Positions 8,299 through 17,949 of a stretch of DNA of 64,000 bases are shown here, piece after piece. The first letter of the stretch is position 1, and each line of letters opens with the position of its first letter. The position numbers were made by a program, and so were the translations under genes. Under the pieces are notes generated by a model, which saw only the letters and a list, made by a program, of their open reading frames with translations, did not search any database and was not told where the DNA came from. This DNA is from Hyphomicrobiaceae bacterium (GTDB taxonomy: Bacteria > Pseudomonadota > Alphaproteobacteria > Rhizobiales > Hyphomicrobiaceae), in assembly GCA_021730785.1 (NCBI GenBank), contig JAKFWF010000057.1, forward strand, positions 1 to 64,000, written 5' to 3'.

Positions 8299-9291
8299 AT
8301 GAAGCGTCGCATTCTGGCAGCCACGATCGCCACTTTCTTTGCCGTCAACGCGCCGGTCGTAGCGTTTGCTGCCGAGCAGATCGGCGGCAATGATGCATTC
8401 TCGTTCGTGGCGATGGGCGACATGCCCTACAAACTGCCCGACGACTACGCCAAGGTCGATCGCCTGATCGGCACCATCAATGCGATGAAGCCGTCGTTCA
8501 CGCTGCACGTCGGCGACATCAAGTCGGGCTCGAGCCCGTGCACCGACGAGAACTTCAAGAAGGCCTTCGACCAGCTGCAGACCATCGAACCGCCGCTGAT
8601 GTACACCATCGGCGACAACGAGTGGACCGACTGCCACCGCGAGAAAGCCGGCAAGTTCGATCCGCGCGAGCGCCTCGCCAAGATCCGAGAAATGTTCTTC
8701 GCCAACCCTGAACAGACCCTCGGCAAGAACCCGATGGCCGTCGAGAGCCAGTCGAAGGCGATGCCGAAGTTCGCCAAGTTCGTCGAGAACCGGCGCTTCA
8801 CCAAGAACGGCATCATGATCGTGAGCATCCACGTGGTTGGCTCGAACAACGGCTTCGAGGCGCAGGATCCGGCCGCGGCGGTGGAGTTTTTCGAGCGCAA
8901 CGCTGCCAACATCGCCTGGCTCGACGACAGCTTCGCCAAAGCCGAGGAGGCGGGAGCCAAGGGCGTCGTGGTATTTTTTCAGGCCGACCCCTTCGACCTG
9001 AAGCAGATCGAGGAAGGCATGCCGCGGGCATCGGGCATGGTGGATACGGTCAAGGCGTTCGAGCGCGCCTCGAAATCCTTCGGCAAGCCCATCCTGGCGA
9101 TCCACGGCGACAACCACACGCTGGAACTGAAGGCCTTCCCGGACACCACCGGCAAGCCGATCCCGAATGTGTTGAAGCTCCAGCTGTTCGGCGAAAAGCT
9201 CAATCACGCCGTGCGCGTGATTGTCGATCCGTCGAGCCCGGCGGTGTTCGGCTACATGCCGCTGATCGTTCTAGAGAACGGGAACTTCTGA
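8299..9291 (+). CDS. Exported calcineurin-like phosphoesterase
   Basis: The 330-residue protein starts at ATG 8299, preceded by AGGGGGA. It has a signal peptide ending VVAFAAEQ. The mature protein resembles metallophosphoesterases: AMGDMPY, HVGDIKSGSSPC, IGDNEWTDC and IHGDNHTLE are in the positions of the metal-binding D, GD, GDNH and H blocks. Substrate unknown; location periplasmic or extracellular. It stands between azlD and mmsA, unrelated in function, and probably has its own promoter in the 87-base gap. Confidence 0.75.
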   Translation: MKRRILAATIATFFAVNAPVVAFAAEQIGGNDAFSFVAMGDMPYKLPDDYAKVDRLIGTINAMKPSFTLHVGDIKSGSSPCTDENFKKAFDQLQTIEPPLMYTIGDNEWTDCHREKAGKFDPRERLAKIREMFFANPEQTLGKNPMAVESQSKAMPKFAKFVENRRFTKNGIMIVSIHVVGSNNGFEAQDPAAAVEFFERNAANIAWLDDSFAKAEEAGAKGVVVFFQADPFDLKQIEEGMPRASGMVDTVKAFERASKSFGKPILAIHGDNHTLELKAFPDTTGKPIPNVLKLQLFGEKLNHAVRVIVDPSSPAVFGYMPLIVLENGNF

Positions 9292-9332
9292 GGCAGACGA
9301 AGTCGCAGGTCATGGAAATTTTTGCTTGCTCG

Positions 9333-9363
9333 CCGTGCGCTGGCTCATGCGGCCTGCGCACGG
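9333..9363 (+). terminator. Possible terminator hairpin after the phosphoesterase
   Basis: CCGTGCGC (9333-9340) and GCGCACGG (9356-9363) form a perfect eight-base stem around a 15-base loop, 42 bases after the stop codon. There is no T-tract, so intrinsic termination is uncertain. Confidence 0.3.
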
Positions 9364-9450
9364 AGCGGCACTGATGACGCCGCTGGATTCCCGTTACCTC
9401 CCGTAGTACGTGCTGGTCTCACTCCACATGAAATTGCCCGGGAGGCAGCC

Positions 9451-10950
9451 ATGGCATCGGAACTCTATCACTTCATCGGCGGCAAGCGCGTCAAGGGCAC
9501 CTCGGGCCGCTTCGCCGACGTGTACTGGCCGATGACGGGTGAGGTCGCCGCCCGCGTGCCGCTCGCCTCCAAGGCCGAGCTTGCCGCTGCGGTTGCCAAC
9601 GCGAAAGCAGCCCAACCGGCCTGGGCCGCCACCAACCCGCAGCGCCGCACCCGCGTGATCATGAAGTTCATCGAGCTGGTTGCCCGCGACAACGACAAGC
9701 TCGCGCTGGCACTTGCCCGCGAGCACGGCAAGACCATTCCCGACGCCAAGGGCGACATCCAGCGCGGCATCGAGGTGATGGAGGTGTGCCTGGGGGCTGC
9801 CCACATGTTGAAGGGCGAGTTCACCGACGGCGCCGGCCCCGGCATCGACATCTATTCGATGCGCCAATCCTTGGGCGTGGTCGCCGGCATCACGCCGTTT
9901 AACTTCCCGGCCATGATCCCCATGTGGAAGTTCGGCCCGGCGCTCGCCTGCGGCAACGCCTTCATCCTCAAGCCTTCGGAGCGCGATCCATCGGTGCCGC
10001 TGATGCTGGCTGAGCTGATGATGGAAGCGGGCTTGCCGGCCGGCATCCTCAACGTCGTCAATGGCGACAAGGAGTGCGTGGACGCCATCCTCGATGATGC
10101 CGACATTTCGGCCATCGGCTTCGTCGGCTCGACGCCGATTGCGGAATATATCTACACGCGCGGCTGCGCCAACGGCAAACGCGTGCAGTGCTTCGGCGGC
10201 GCGAAAAATCACATGATCATCATGCCCGACGCCGACATGGACCAGGCCGCCGACGCGCTGATCGGCGCCGGCTATGGGGCTGCCGGCGAGCGCTGCATGG
10301 CGGTGTCGGTGGCCGTTCCTGTCGGCAAGGCTGCCGCAGATGCCCTCATGAAGAAGTTGATCCCGCGGGTCGAAAGCTTGAAGGTCGGCCCCTCGACCGA
10401 CGAGAAGGCGGACTTCGGTCCCCTCGTCACCAAGGAAGCCTTGGCGCGCGTCAAGGGCTACGTCGACATCGGCATCAAGGAAGGCGCGAAGCTCGTGGTC
10501 GATGGCCGCGACTTTAAGATGCAGGGCTACGAGGGCGGCTTCTATATGGGCGGTTGCCTGTTCGATAACGTCACGAAGGACATGCGCATCTACAAGGAGG
10601 AGATCTTCGGGCCGGTGCTGTCGGTGGTGCGCGCCAAGACCTACGAAGAGGGCCTGAAGCTCGCCAACGACCACGAGTATGGCAATGGCGTCGCGATCTT
10701 CACGCGCGATGGCGATGCGGCGCGCGATTTCGCCTCGAAAGTGCAGGTCGGCATGGTCGGCATCAACGTGCCGATCCCGGTGCCGCTCGCATACTACACC
10801 TTCGGCGGTTGGAAGCGTTCGGGCTTCGGCGATCTGAACCAGCACGGCCCCGACGCGTTCCGCTTTTATACGAAGACCAAGACGGTCACCTCGCGCTGGC
10901 CGAGCGGCACCAAGGAAGGCGCAGAGTTCGTGATCCCGACAATGAAGTGA
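9451..10950 (+). CDS. mmsA: CoA-acylating methylmalonate-semialdehyde dehydrogenase
   Basis: The 499-residue aldehyde dehydrogenase converts methylmalonate or malonate semialdehyde to propionyl- or acetyl-CoA with NAD and CoA, in valine and inositol catabolism. The start at 9451 follows GGGAGGCAG and gives [19 protein letters not shown], the usual N-terminus. [20 protein letters not shown] is the MmsA form of the cofactor motif, and the catalytic cysteine is residue 282 in GERCMA. Length matches the family (about 498). The stop lies 29 bases before queA, so the two may be co-transcribed. Confidence 0.93.
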   Translation: MASELYHFIGGKRVKGTSGRFADVYWPMTGEVAARVPLASKAELAAAVANAKAAQPAWAATNPQRRTRVIMKFIELVARDNDKLALALAREHGKTIPDAKGDIQRGIEVMEVCLGAAHMLKGEFTDGAGPGIDIYSMRQSLGVVAGITPFNFPAMIPMWKFGPALACGNAFILKPSERDPSVPLMLAELMMEAGLPAGILNVVNGDKECVDAILDDADISAIGFVGSTPIAEYIYTRGCANGKRVQCFGGAKNHMIIMPDADMDQAADALIGAGYGAAGERCMAVSVAVPVGKAAADALMKKLIPRVESLKVGPSTDEKADFGPLVTKEALARVKGYVDIGIKEGAKLVVDGRDFKMQGYEGGFYMGGCLFDNVTKDMRIYKEEIFGPVLSVVRAKTYEEGLKLANDHEYGNGVAIFTRDGDAARDFASKVQVGMVGINVPIPVPLAYYTFGGWKRSGFGDLNQHGPDAFRFYTKTKTVTSRWPSGTKEGAEFVIPTMK

Positions 10951-10979
10951 GGGGGGTGGGGGCAACGCCCGCCACTGCC

Positions 10980-12050
10980 ATGCGCACCGACCTGTTCGAC
11001 TTCGACCTGCCTGACGACCGCGTCGCGCTGGAGCCGGCCGCCCCGCGCGATGCGGCGCGCATGCTGGTGGTGCGCCCCGGCCAGCCGTTCGAGGATGCCC
11101 ACGTGCGCGACCTTGCGGCCTTCCTGCGGCCGGGCGATGCGATGGTGTTCAACGACACGCGGGTGATCCCGGCGTTCCTCGAAGGGCATCGCTGGCGCGA
11201 CGGGTCGGCCGCTGCCGTCTCGCTCAACCTGCACAAGCGCATCGATGGTGCGCGCTGGGCGGCCTTCGCACGGCCGGCGAAGAAACTGCAGACCGGTGAT
11301 CGTGTGCGCTTCGACGCTGGAGAACCTGCGCAAGCGGACGCCAGCCTCGCGGGCACCGTCGCGGCCAAGGGCGAGGGCGGCGAGGTCGAGATCATGTTCG
11401 ATATCGGTGGCCAGGCGCTCGATGCGGCCATCGCCCGAATTGGCCACATGCCGCTGCCGCCCTACATCGCCGCCAAACGGCCGGCCAACGACCAGGACGC
11501 GCGCGATTACCAGACCATTTATGCCGCCCGCGATGGCGCGGTTGCCGCCCCGACGGCCGGCCTGCATTTCACGGATGCGCTGTTTGCGGCCCTCGATGCC
11601 CGCGGCATCACGCGGCACTTCGTCACGCTTCACGTGGGTGCCGGCACGTTTCTTCCTGTTAAGGCCGACGACACGGCCGAACACAAGATGCACCTCGAGT
11701 GGGGCGAAATCGATGCGGCGACGGTCGCGAGCCTGAATGCCGTTCGCAAGCGGGGCGGCCGCATCGTCGCGGTCGGCACCACCGCGCTCAGGCTGCTCGA
11801 AAGTGCGGCCGGAGCAGAGGGGACGCTACAACCTTGGCGCGGCGATACCGGCATCTTCATCACGCCCGGCTACCGGTTCCGGTGCGTCGACATTTTGATG
11901 ACCAATTTCCACCTGCCGCGCTCGACGTTGTTCATGCTGGTCGCGGCGTTCAGCGGGCTCGACACCATGCGGTCGGCCTATGCCCATGCGATTGAAAGGC
12001 AATTTCGCTTCTACTCGTTTGGCGACGCGTGTTTGCTGGTGCGCGGCTGA
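10980..12050 (+). CDS. queA: S-adenosylmethionine:tRNA ribosyltransferase-isomerase
   Basis: The 356-residue enzyme transfers and isomerises the ribosyl part of SAM to make epoxyqueuosine in tRNA. It starts [20 protein letters not shown], close to the family N-terminus. It contains the conserved [38 protein letters not shown] and FITPGYRFR blocks, then [17 protein letters not shown]. All usual motifs are present and length is normal. The gap to mmsA is 29 bases and carries a G-rich stretch that can serve as its ribosome-binding site. Confidence 0.96.
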   Translation: MRTDLFDFDLPDDRVALEPAAPRDAARMLVVRPGQPFEDAHVRDLAAFLRPGDAMVFNDTRVIPAFLEGHRWRDGSAAAVSLNLHKRIDGARWAAFARPAKKLQTGDRVRFDAGEPAQADASLAGTVAAKGEGGEVEIMFDIGGQALDAAIARIGHMPLPPYIAAKRPANDQDARDYQTIYAARDGAVAAPTAGLHFTDALFAALDARGITRHFVTLHVGAGTFLPVKADDTAEHKMHLEWGEIDAATVASLNAVRKRGGRIVAVGTTALRLLESAAGAEGTLQPWRGDTGIFITPGYRFRCVDILMTNFHLPRSTLFMLVAAFSGLDTMRSAYAHAIERQFRFYSFGDACLLVRG

Positions 12051-12240
12051 TCGCTGTGGGTTAGCGCAGTATTGATCGCCGCGTTTCGGATTGTCGCCGC
12101 ATTTCCAGCGCGCATTAAGCGAACAGAAGCGATCGCGGGCTTAGGGTGTCGCTCGAGTTGAAACCGCAGGTGGTGCTGGCCCGTAGCTTGGCCGATCGGT
12201 CCGCCGGCCGTCCCGTGTGCCGTTGCGTTGGAGCGTCCCC

Positions 12241-13035
12241 ATGAGCTTTTCGACTTTGCAGCGCGTCCAGCGCCTGGCCTCGATCGTCCGCCTTGCTGGC
12301 ATCGTGTCGGTGGCTGCGCCAGTGACATCGGCCTTCGCTGTGCCAGACCCCCAATCGGGCGGCGGCGGCACGGGCGCGCCCCCGGTGGTGGTGGCCGAGA
12401 AGCCGCCCGCGCCAAAGCCCATCGAAGTCACGCTCAAGGCCGACATCAATCTGACAACTCAGCATATGACCGTCTCGTCGGGCGGCAAAGTCCTGCATTC
12501 GTGGCCGATTTCCTCCGGCCGCGCCGGCTATGAGACGCCGCGCGGTACGTTCCGCCCGCAGTGGGCGGCAAAACTGCACTTCTCGAAGAAATATGATAAC
12601 GCGCCGATGCCGCATGCGGTGTTCTTCAACGGCGGCATCGCAACCCATGCCACCACTTCGACCAGTTTGCTCGGCAGGCCGGCCTCGCACGGCTGTATAC
12701 GGCTGCCGGCCACGGCGGCGGCGACATTCTATGCGCTTGTCCATAGGCATGGCTATGCGGCCACGCGCATCGTTGTGCACGGCACGCCGAAAGCCTCGGG
12801 CGATGAGGTTGCCTCGCGGCGCAAACGCGACGATGGCCGCGAGCGCGTGGCGGTGCGCTCCGCACCCCGCGTAACTGGCAGCTATGCCCAGTCCGCCTCG
12901 GGATACGGCTATGCGCCGACCTACGGCTATGGCTACGGCGTGCCGCGCCAGCAGATCTACGTCGTGCGCCGTTCCCCTTACGATCCGGGACATGGCCAGC
13001 TCCGGTATACCCCGCAAGGCTACGTGCGGTACTGA
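12241..13035 (+). CDS. L,D-transpeptidase (YkuD domain), exported
   Basis: The 264-residue cell-wall enzyme crosslinks or anchors peptidoglycan through meso-diaminopimelate. A signal segment (LAGIVSVAAPVTSAFA) precedes a Gly/Pro linker, then the YkuD domain with HATTSTSLLG and the active-site ASHGCIRLP. After about residue 190 comes a basic stretch and a low-complexity Tyr/Gly/Pro tail (GYGYAPTYGYGYG). I prefer the ATG at 12241, which has TGGAG nine bases upstream; a GTG at 12217 is possible. It is preceded by a 190-base gap with no recognised element. Confidence 0.85.
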   Translation: MSFSTLQRVQRLASIVRLAGIVSVAAPVTSAFAVPDPQSGGGGTGAPPVVVAEKPPAPKPIEVTLKADINLTTQHMTVSSGGKVLHSWPISSGRAGYETPRGTFRPQWAAKLHFSKKYDNAPMPHAVFFNGGIATHATTSTSLLGRPASHGCIRLPATAAATFYALVHRHGYAATRIVVHGTPKASGDEVASRRKRDDGRERVAVRSAPRVTGSYAQSASGYGYAPTYGYGYGVPRQQIYVVRRSPYDPGHGQLRYTPQGYVRY

Positions 13036-13056
13036 TGTGCCACACGCGTTGGCACA
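13036..13056 (+). terminator. Hairpin directly after the L,D-transpeptidase stop
   Basis: TGTGCCA and TGGCACA form a seven-base stem beginning immediately after the stop codon. There is no T-tract. It may mark the 3' end or protect the message. Confidence 0.3.
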
Positions 13057-13216
13057 GCGCACAATAGCGCAGCCACGAGAACGTGGGGTTACATTGGTGG
13101 TCTGATTTGCTATTCCGGCTCCTGGAGTTGCTGCGCTGGCCTTTCAGGACCGATGCGGCCGCTGATCTGTGCCGCGATCCGGGATTCATGCCGGGCGTTC
13201 GGCAGCGAGGTGGATT

Positions 13217-14533
13217 GTGCAAAGCCGCAAGTGTACAATATCAGCGGTTGTCGTGGCGTGTGGACTGGCGCTTTTGGCCAGTTGGCCCATTGCTGCCCAG
13301 CAGTCGGGCGCGCCCGCAACCGTGTCGGCGCCCGCGCCCGATCAACTGGGCTGGTTCGCTCGCCAGTGGGCCGCCGTTGCTGGTTTGATTTCAAGTGGCC
13401 CCGAGCGTGGCCGTGCGCCGGTTACTGGTGCGCCAGCCGGTGCTCCGCCGCCAGTGGTGACGATCAGCCGGCCCGTGGTGCGCGAAATCATCGAGTGGGA
13501 TGAATATACCGGCCGCTTCGATGCTGTCGATACCATCGAAGTGCGCGCCCGCGTGGCGGGCTTCCTCAACGGCGTCCACTTCGTCGACGGTCAGCTGGTC
13601 AAGAAAGGCGATCTGCTGTTTTCCATCGATCCGCGGCCGTTCGAGCGCGTGCTCGACACCGCCAAGGCCGAACTGGAGCAGTCGAGGACCAGGGTCGAGA
13701 GCACGTTGAAAGACGTCGTGCGCGGCCGCTCGCTGCTCGATCGCAGGGTGATCTCCGAGAAGCTGCTGGACGATCGGGAGAACGTGAAGCGCGAGGCGGA
13801 GGCCGCGGTCAAGGTCGCGGAGGCGCGGGTGCAGACGGCCGAACTCGACCTGTCGTTCACCAAGATCACGGCGCCGCTGGCCGGCCGCATCAGCCGCAGT
13901 CTGCAGTCGGCTGGCAACTATGTCACCGGTGGCGGCGTCGGCAACCAGACGCTGTTGACGACGATCGTCACGCAGGATCCGATCCAGTTCTATTTCGATG
14001 TCAGTGAGAACAATACGATCAAGTACAAGCGACTTGCCACATCGAGCGGGCAAACGCCGGGGCAACCCGGCGCGCCGATCGAGATTGCGCTGCCGGACGA
14101 CAAAGGCTTCCCCCACGCCGGCAAGCTGGATTTCACTGACAACCGTCTCGATGCGACGACCGGGACGCTGCGCTTGCGCGCGGTGATCGGCAACAAGTCG
14201 GGGTTGTTCCAGCCCGGCATGTTCGGCCGGGGGCGCATTGCCGGTTCGCAGCCCTACGCGGCGATCCTACTGCCCGACGATGCGATCGGCACCGACCAGG
14301 CAGCAAAGTTCGTCGTGGTGGTCGCCGACGACGGCACGGTGTCGCGCAAGGTCGTCACGCTCGGACCTCTCAGCGGCGGCATGCGGATCGTGCGCACCGG
14401 TCTCACGGCCGAAGACTGGGTGATCATCAAGGGCGTGCAGCGGGCGCGCCCTGGCCAGAAGGTCAATCCGAAGCGCGAGCCGCTGCAGGTTTCTACGGCG
14501 CCCGTGGAAGCCGGCGCGCCAACCACCAAGTAG
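13217..14533 (+). CDS. RND efflux periplasmic adaptor (membrane fusion protein)
   Basis: The 438-residue adaptor links the RND pump to an outer-membrane channel. I chose the GTG at 13217 (site GAGGTGGA) because a signal peptide follows directly (AVVVACGLALLASWPIAAQ). There is no lipobox, so it is probably not a lipoprotein. EYTGRFDAVDTIEVRARVAG, LVKKGDLLFSIDPRPF and the coiled-coil region to TAELDLSFTKITAPLAGRI are the HlyD/AcrA core; TQDPIQFYFDVSE and RATG-like QPGMFGRGRI follow. An unusual Pro/Ala-rich insert (residues about 20-75) separates the signal from the core. The gene sits 46 bases before the pump. Confidence 0.92.
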   Translation: MQSRKCTISAVVVACGLALLASWPIAAQQSGAPATVSAPAPDQLGWFARQWAAVAGLISSGPERGRAPVTGAPAGAPPPVVTISRPVVREIIEWDEYTGRFDAVDTIEVRARVAGFLNGVHFVDGQLVKKGDLLFSIDPRPFERVLDTAKAELEQSRTRVESTLKDVVRGRSLLDRRVISEKLLDDRENVKREAEAAVKVAEARVQTAELDLSFTKITAPLAGRISRSLQSAGNYVTGGGVGNQTLLTTIVTQDPIQFYFDVSENNTIKYKRLATSSGQTPGQPGAPIEIALPDDKGFPHAGKLDFTDNRLDATTGTLRLRAVIGNKSGLFQPGMFGRGRIAGSQPYAAILLPDDAIGTDQAAKFVVVVADDGTVSRKVVTLGPLSGGMRIVRTGLTAEDWVIIKGVQRARPGQKVNPKREPLQVSTAPVEAGAPTTK

Positions 14534-14579
14534 ACGTTCGGCACAGCGACGCCCGAGCATCGGCCAAGGAGCGCAGACC

Positions 14580-17500
14580 ATGGGTTTCAGCGGCTTTTTC
14601 ATCATTCGGCCGATCTTTGCGATCGTGGTGTCGCTGTTCATCACGATCATCGGCGGCATCGCCTACAACGGCCTCGCCGTCACGCAGTTCCCTGAGATCA
14701 CGCCGCCGACCATCTCGGTGTCGGCAAACTATCCCGGCGCCAGCGCCCAGACGGTCGCCGACACGGTTGCCGCCGTCATCGAGCAGGAGGTGAACGGCGT
14801 CGACGGCATGCTCTATATGTATTCCCAGTCGACCAGCGACGGCTCGCTCGGGCTGACCATCACCTTCGAGATCGGCACCGATATCGACAAGGCCCAGGTG
14901 CTGGTGCAGAACCGCGTCGCCTCCGCCGAGCCGCGGCTGCCTGACGAAGTGCGCCGTGCGGGCGTCACGGTGCGCAAGAACTCGCCCGACCTGCTCGTCG
15001 TCGTCCACCTCGTCTCGCCCGACAAGACCTACGATCAGGTCTACATCTCGAACTATGCGCTGCTCAACGTGCGCGACGTGCTGGCTCGCATCGAAGGCGT
15101 CGGCGCGGTCAATCTGTTTGGGTCGCGCGAATATTCCATGCGCGTGTGGCTCGATCCCGAACGCATCGCCGGGTTGAACATGGCGGCCGAGGAAGTGCTG
15201 GCGGCCTTGCGCGCCCAGAACGTGCAGGTGGCCGGCGGTTCCATCGGCGAGCCGCCGATCAAGTCAACCGGTGCGTTCCAGCAGTCGCTGCAATTGAAGG
15301 GGCGACTGAAGGAAGCCAACGAGTTCGAAGACATCATCATCAAGACCGGTGTCGATGGCCGGATCGTGCGGCTGCGCGACGTGGGTCGCATCGAGCTCGG
15401 CGCGCTGAACTACACGACCTACGGCTACCAGGATCGCGACCCAGCGACCGTGATGGTGATGACCCAGCAGCCGGGCTCGGATGCCTTGAAGACGGTCGCC
15501 AACATCAAGTCCGCCATGAAGACGCTGAGCGCTTCGTTCCCGAAGGGACTTGAATACCGCATCCGCTATAACCCGACCGAGTTCATCGAGGTTTCGATCA
15601 AGGAGCTGAACAAGACCATCCTGGAAGCGGTGCTGCTGGTGGTGCTGGTCGTGCTGCTGTTCCTGCAGACCTGGCGCGCGACCGTCATTCCGGTGGTGGC
15701 GATTCCCGTATCGCTGATCGGCACGTGTGCGGTGATGCTGGCGCTCGGCTACTCGCTCAACATGCTGACCCTGTTCGGCCTGGTGCTCGCCGTCGGCATC
15801 GTGGTCGACGACGCGATCGTCGTGGTCGAGAACGTGGAGCGCAAGCTGGCTCAGGGCATGGCGCCGCTGGAGGCTGCCAAGTCGACCATGGACGAAGTTG
15901 GCACCGCGCTGATCGCCATCGCGCTGGTGCTGACCGCCGTGTTCATTCCGACCGCCTTCGTGTCGGGCATCACCGGGCAATTCTACCGCCAGTTCGCGGT
16001 GACGATCGCGACGGCAACGCTGATCTCGATGTTCGTGTCGCTCACGCTGTCGCCCGCGCTCGCTGGCCTGCTGTTCAAGCCGCACGGCGCGCACGAAGAC
16101 AAACCGAAGTCCAGCATCATCGGCGCGCTGACCGCGCTGATCGCTGCTCCGCTGAACCTGCTGTTTCGTGGTTTCAACGTGGCCTTCGGCGCGCTGGAGC
16201 GTGGGTATGCAGCCCTGGTGCGCCGCCTGATCGGCATTTCGGCGGTGATGCTGCTGCTCTACGCCGGGTTGATCGGGCTCGCCGTCTGGCTCGTCAACAA
16301 TACCGCGACGGGCTTCATTCCGGCACTCGACCGCGGCATCATCATCGTGTCGATCCAGCTGCCGGCCGGCGCCTCGCTCGAACGCACCGACGAAGTCTTG
16401 AAGAAAGCCAACGAGATCATCCTGACGACGCCGGGCTTCGCCTATACGTCGGGATTCACGGGCCGATCGGGCGCGACCTTTACGAATGCCACCAACTCGG
16501 CCGCGATCTTCTGCGTGCTCGATGATTTCGAGGTGCGCGCCAAGAAGGGCCAGGACATCCAGAAGCTGGCGGCGACGATGCGCCAGCGGCTGGGGGTGAT
16601 CCAGGAAGCGCAGGCGCTGGTGTTCGTGCCGCCGCCGGTGCGCGGCATCGGCTCGGCGGCCGGCTATTCGCTGCGCCTGCAGGATCGCGGCGGGCTCGGT
16701 TCGACGGAGTTCTCGCGGGTCGCGACCGAGTTCATCCAGACGCTGAACCAGACGCCGGGGCTGTCGAACAACTTCACCACGTTCCAGACCGTGACACCGC
16801 AGATCTTCGTCGACGTCGATCGCACCAAGGCGCAGATGCTGCGGGTGCCCGTCAGCAACATCTTCGAGAGCCTGCGGATCTACATGGGTTCGGCCTATGT
16901 GAACGACTTCAACATGTTCGGCCGCACCTACCGGGTCACGGCGCAGGCCTCCGGCGAGTTCCGGCTCGATGCGGAAAACGTGTCGCGCATCCGCGTGCGC
17001 AACACGGAAGGCCAGATGGTGCCGCTGGGCTCGCTGGTGTCCTTCAAGGAGGTCGCAGGCCCCGACCGCGTGCCGCGCTACAACCTGTTCCCGACTGTCG
17101 AGATCAACGGCCAGGGGGCGGCCGGCGTCTCGTCGGGCCAGGCGCTGGAGCTGGTGGCGCAAGTGGCGACCCGCATCCTGCCCGAGGCGGTCGGCTACGA
17201 GTGGACCGATCTGTCGTTCCAGGAAAAGCGCGTCGGCCGCACCGGCTACTATATTTTCGCGCTGTCGGTGCTGTTCGTGTTCCTCGCGCTTGCCGCCCAG
17301 TACGAGAGCTGGTCGCTGCCGCTGTCGATCATGCTGATCGTGCCGATGTGCCTGCTGTCGGCGGTGTTCGGCGTGTGGCTGCACAAGCTCGATATCAATA
17401 TCCTGACGCAGATCGGTTTCGTGGTGCTGATCGGGTTGGCGGCCAAGAACGCCATTCTGATTGTCGAGTTCGCGCGCCAGCTGGAGGACCAGGGCCGAAA

Positions 17501-17789
17501 CACCGTCGATGCGGCCGTGGAGGCGTGCAAGCTGCGGCTGCGGCCGATCCTCATGACCTCGCTCGCCTTCACGCTTGGCGTCGTGCCGCTCTACATCGCA
17601 ACGGGCGCCGGTGCCGAGTTGCGCATCGCGCTCGGTACGGCGGTGTTCTGGGGCATGATCGGCGTGACGCTGTTCGGCTTGCTGTTCACGCCCGTGTTCT
17701 ATGTGGTGGTGCGGCGGATGACAGGGCGGCGGGCGAAGGGCGCGAAGCCGGCCGCCATGCCGGACGGTGGCATGGTGCCGGCGGAGTAG
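14580..17789 (+). CDS. RND efflux pump, hydrophobe/amphiphile family
   Basis: The 1069-residue proton-driven inner-membrane pump of the AcrB/MexF type exports drugs or hydrophobic compounds. AAGGAG lies eight bases before the ATG. It starts MGFSGFFIIRPIFAIVVSL, the typical first helix. Transmembrane helix 4 has the proton-relay aspartates in GIVVDDAIVVVEN and helix 10 the lysine in GLAAKNAILIVEF. Length and the duplicated porter architecture are standard. No TolC-like channel gene or local TetR regulator accompanies the pair, so an outer-membrane partner must be encoded elsewhere. Confidence 0.95.
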   Translation: MGFSGFFIIRPIFAIVVSLFITIIGGIAYNGLAVTQFPEITPPTISVSANYPGASAQTVADTVAAVIEQEVNGVDGMLYMYSQSTSDGSLGLTITFEIGTDIDKAQVLVQNRVASAEPRLPDEVRRAGVTVRKNSPDLLVVVHLVSPDKTYDQVYISNYALLNVRDVLARIEGVGAVNLFGSREYSMRVWLDPERIAGLNMAAEEVLAALRAQNVQVAGGSIGEPPIKSTGAFQQSLQLKGRLKEANEFEDIIIKTGVDGRIVRLRDVGRIELGALNYTTYGYQDRDPATVMVMTQQPGSDALKTVANIKSAMKTLSASFPKGLEYRIRYNPTEFIEVSIKELNKTILEAVLLVVLVVLLFLQTWRATVIPVVAIPVSLIGTCAVMLALGYSLNMLTLFGLVLAVGIVVDDAIVVVENVERKLAQGMAPLEAAKSTMDEVGTALIAIALVLTAVFIPTAFVSGITGQFYRQFAVTIATATLISMFVSLTLSPALAGLLFKPHGAHEDKPKSSIIGALTALIAAPLNLLFRGFNVAFGALERGYAALVRRLIGISAVMLLLYAGLIGLAVWLVNNTATGFIPALDRGIIIVSIQLPAGASLERTDEVLKKANEIILTTPGFAYTSGFTGRSGATFTNATNSAAIFCVLDDFEVRAKKGQDIQKLAATMRQRLGVIQEAQALVFVPPPVRGIGSAAGYSLRLQDRGGLGSTEFSRVATEFIQTLNQTPGLSNNFTTFQTVTPQIFVDVDRTKAQMLRVPVSNIFESLRIYMGSAYVNDFNMFGRTYRVTAQASGEFRLDAENVSRIRVRNTEGQMVPLGSLVSFKEVAGPDRVPRYNLFPTVEINGQGAAGVSSGQALELVAQVATRILPEAVGYEWTDLSFQEKRVGRTGYYIFALSVLFVFLALAAQYESWSLPLSIMLIVPMCLLSAVFGVWLHKLDINILTQIGFVVLIGLAAKNAILIVEFARQLEDQGRNTVDAAVEACKLRLRPILMTSLAFTLGVVPLYIATGAGAELRIALGTAVFWGMIGVTLFGLLFTPVFYVVVRRMTGRRAKGAKPAAMPDGGMVPAE

Positions 17790-17864
17790 AACTGCGGTGG
17801 CGGGCCCAAATCGCCCTGAAGTCCGTGCCGCTCGGGACGCACCCCAATGTCACGGGCGGCCTAA

Positions 17865-17914
17865 TTGAATCGCCAATTTGTCTACATCGTAAATTCACTT
17901 TTATTGGCTATGAT
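17865..17914 (+). promoter_or_regulatory. AT-rich candidate promoter of the orphan membrane gene
   Basis: Only 19 of 60 bases are G or C in 17881-17940, against 41 of 60 in 17521-17580 inside the pump gene. TTGAAT (17865) and TATGAT (17909) are -35/-10-like but their spacing is far from 17, so the exact promoter is uncertain. The composition change itself is clear. Confidence 0.35.
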
Positions 17915-17949
17915 TTTTTGTTCGTTCATGTCGTTGAGAAGCGCACTCA

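Noticed and set aside
15264-17384. 706-codon open frame antisense to the RND pump
   Set aside because: It is Arg/His/Gln-rich with no domain and no good start, a GC-driven mirror of the pump gene on the other strand.
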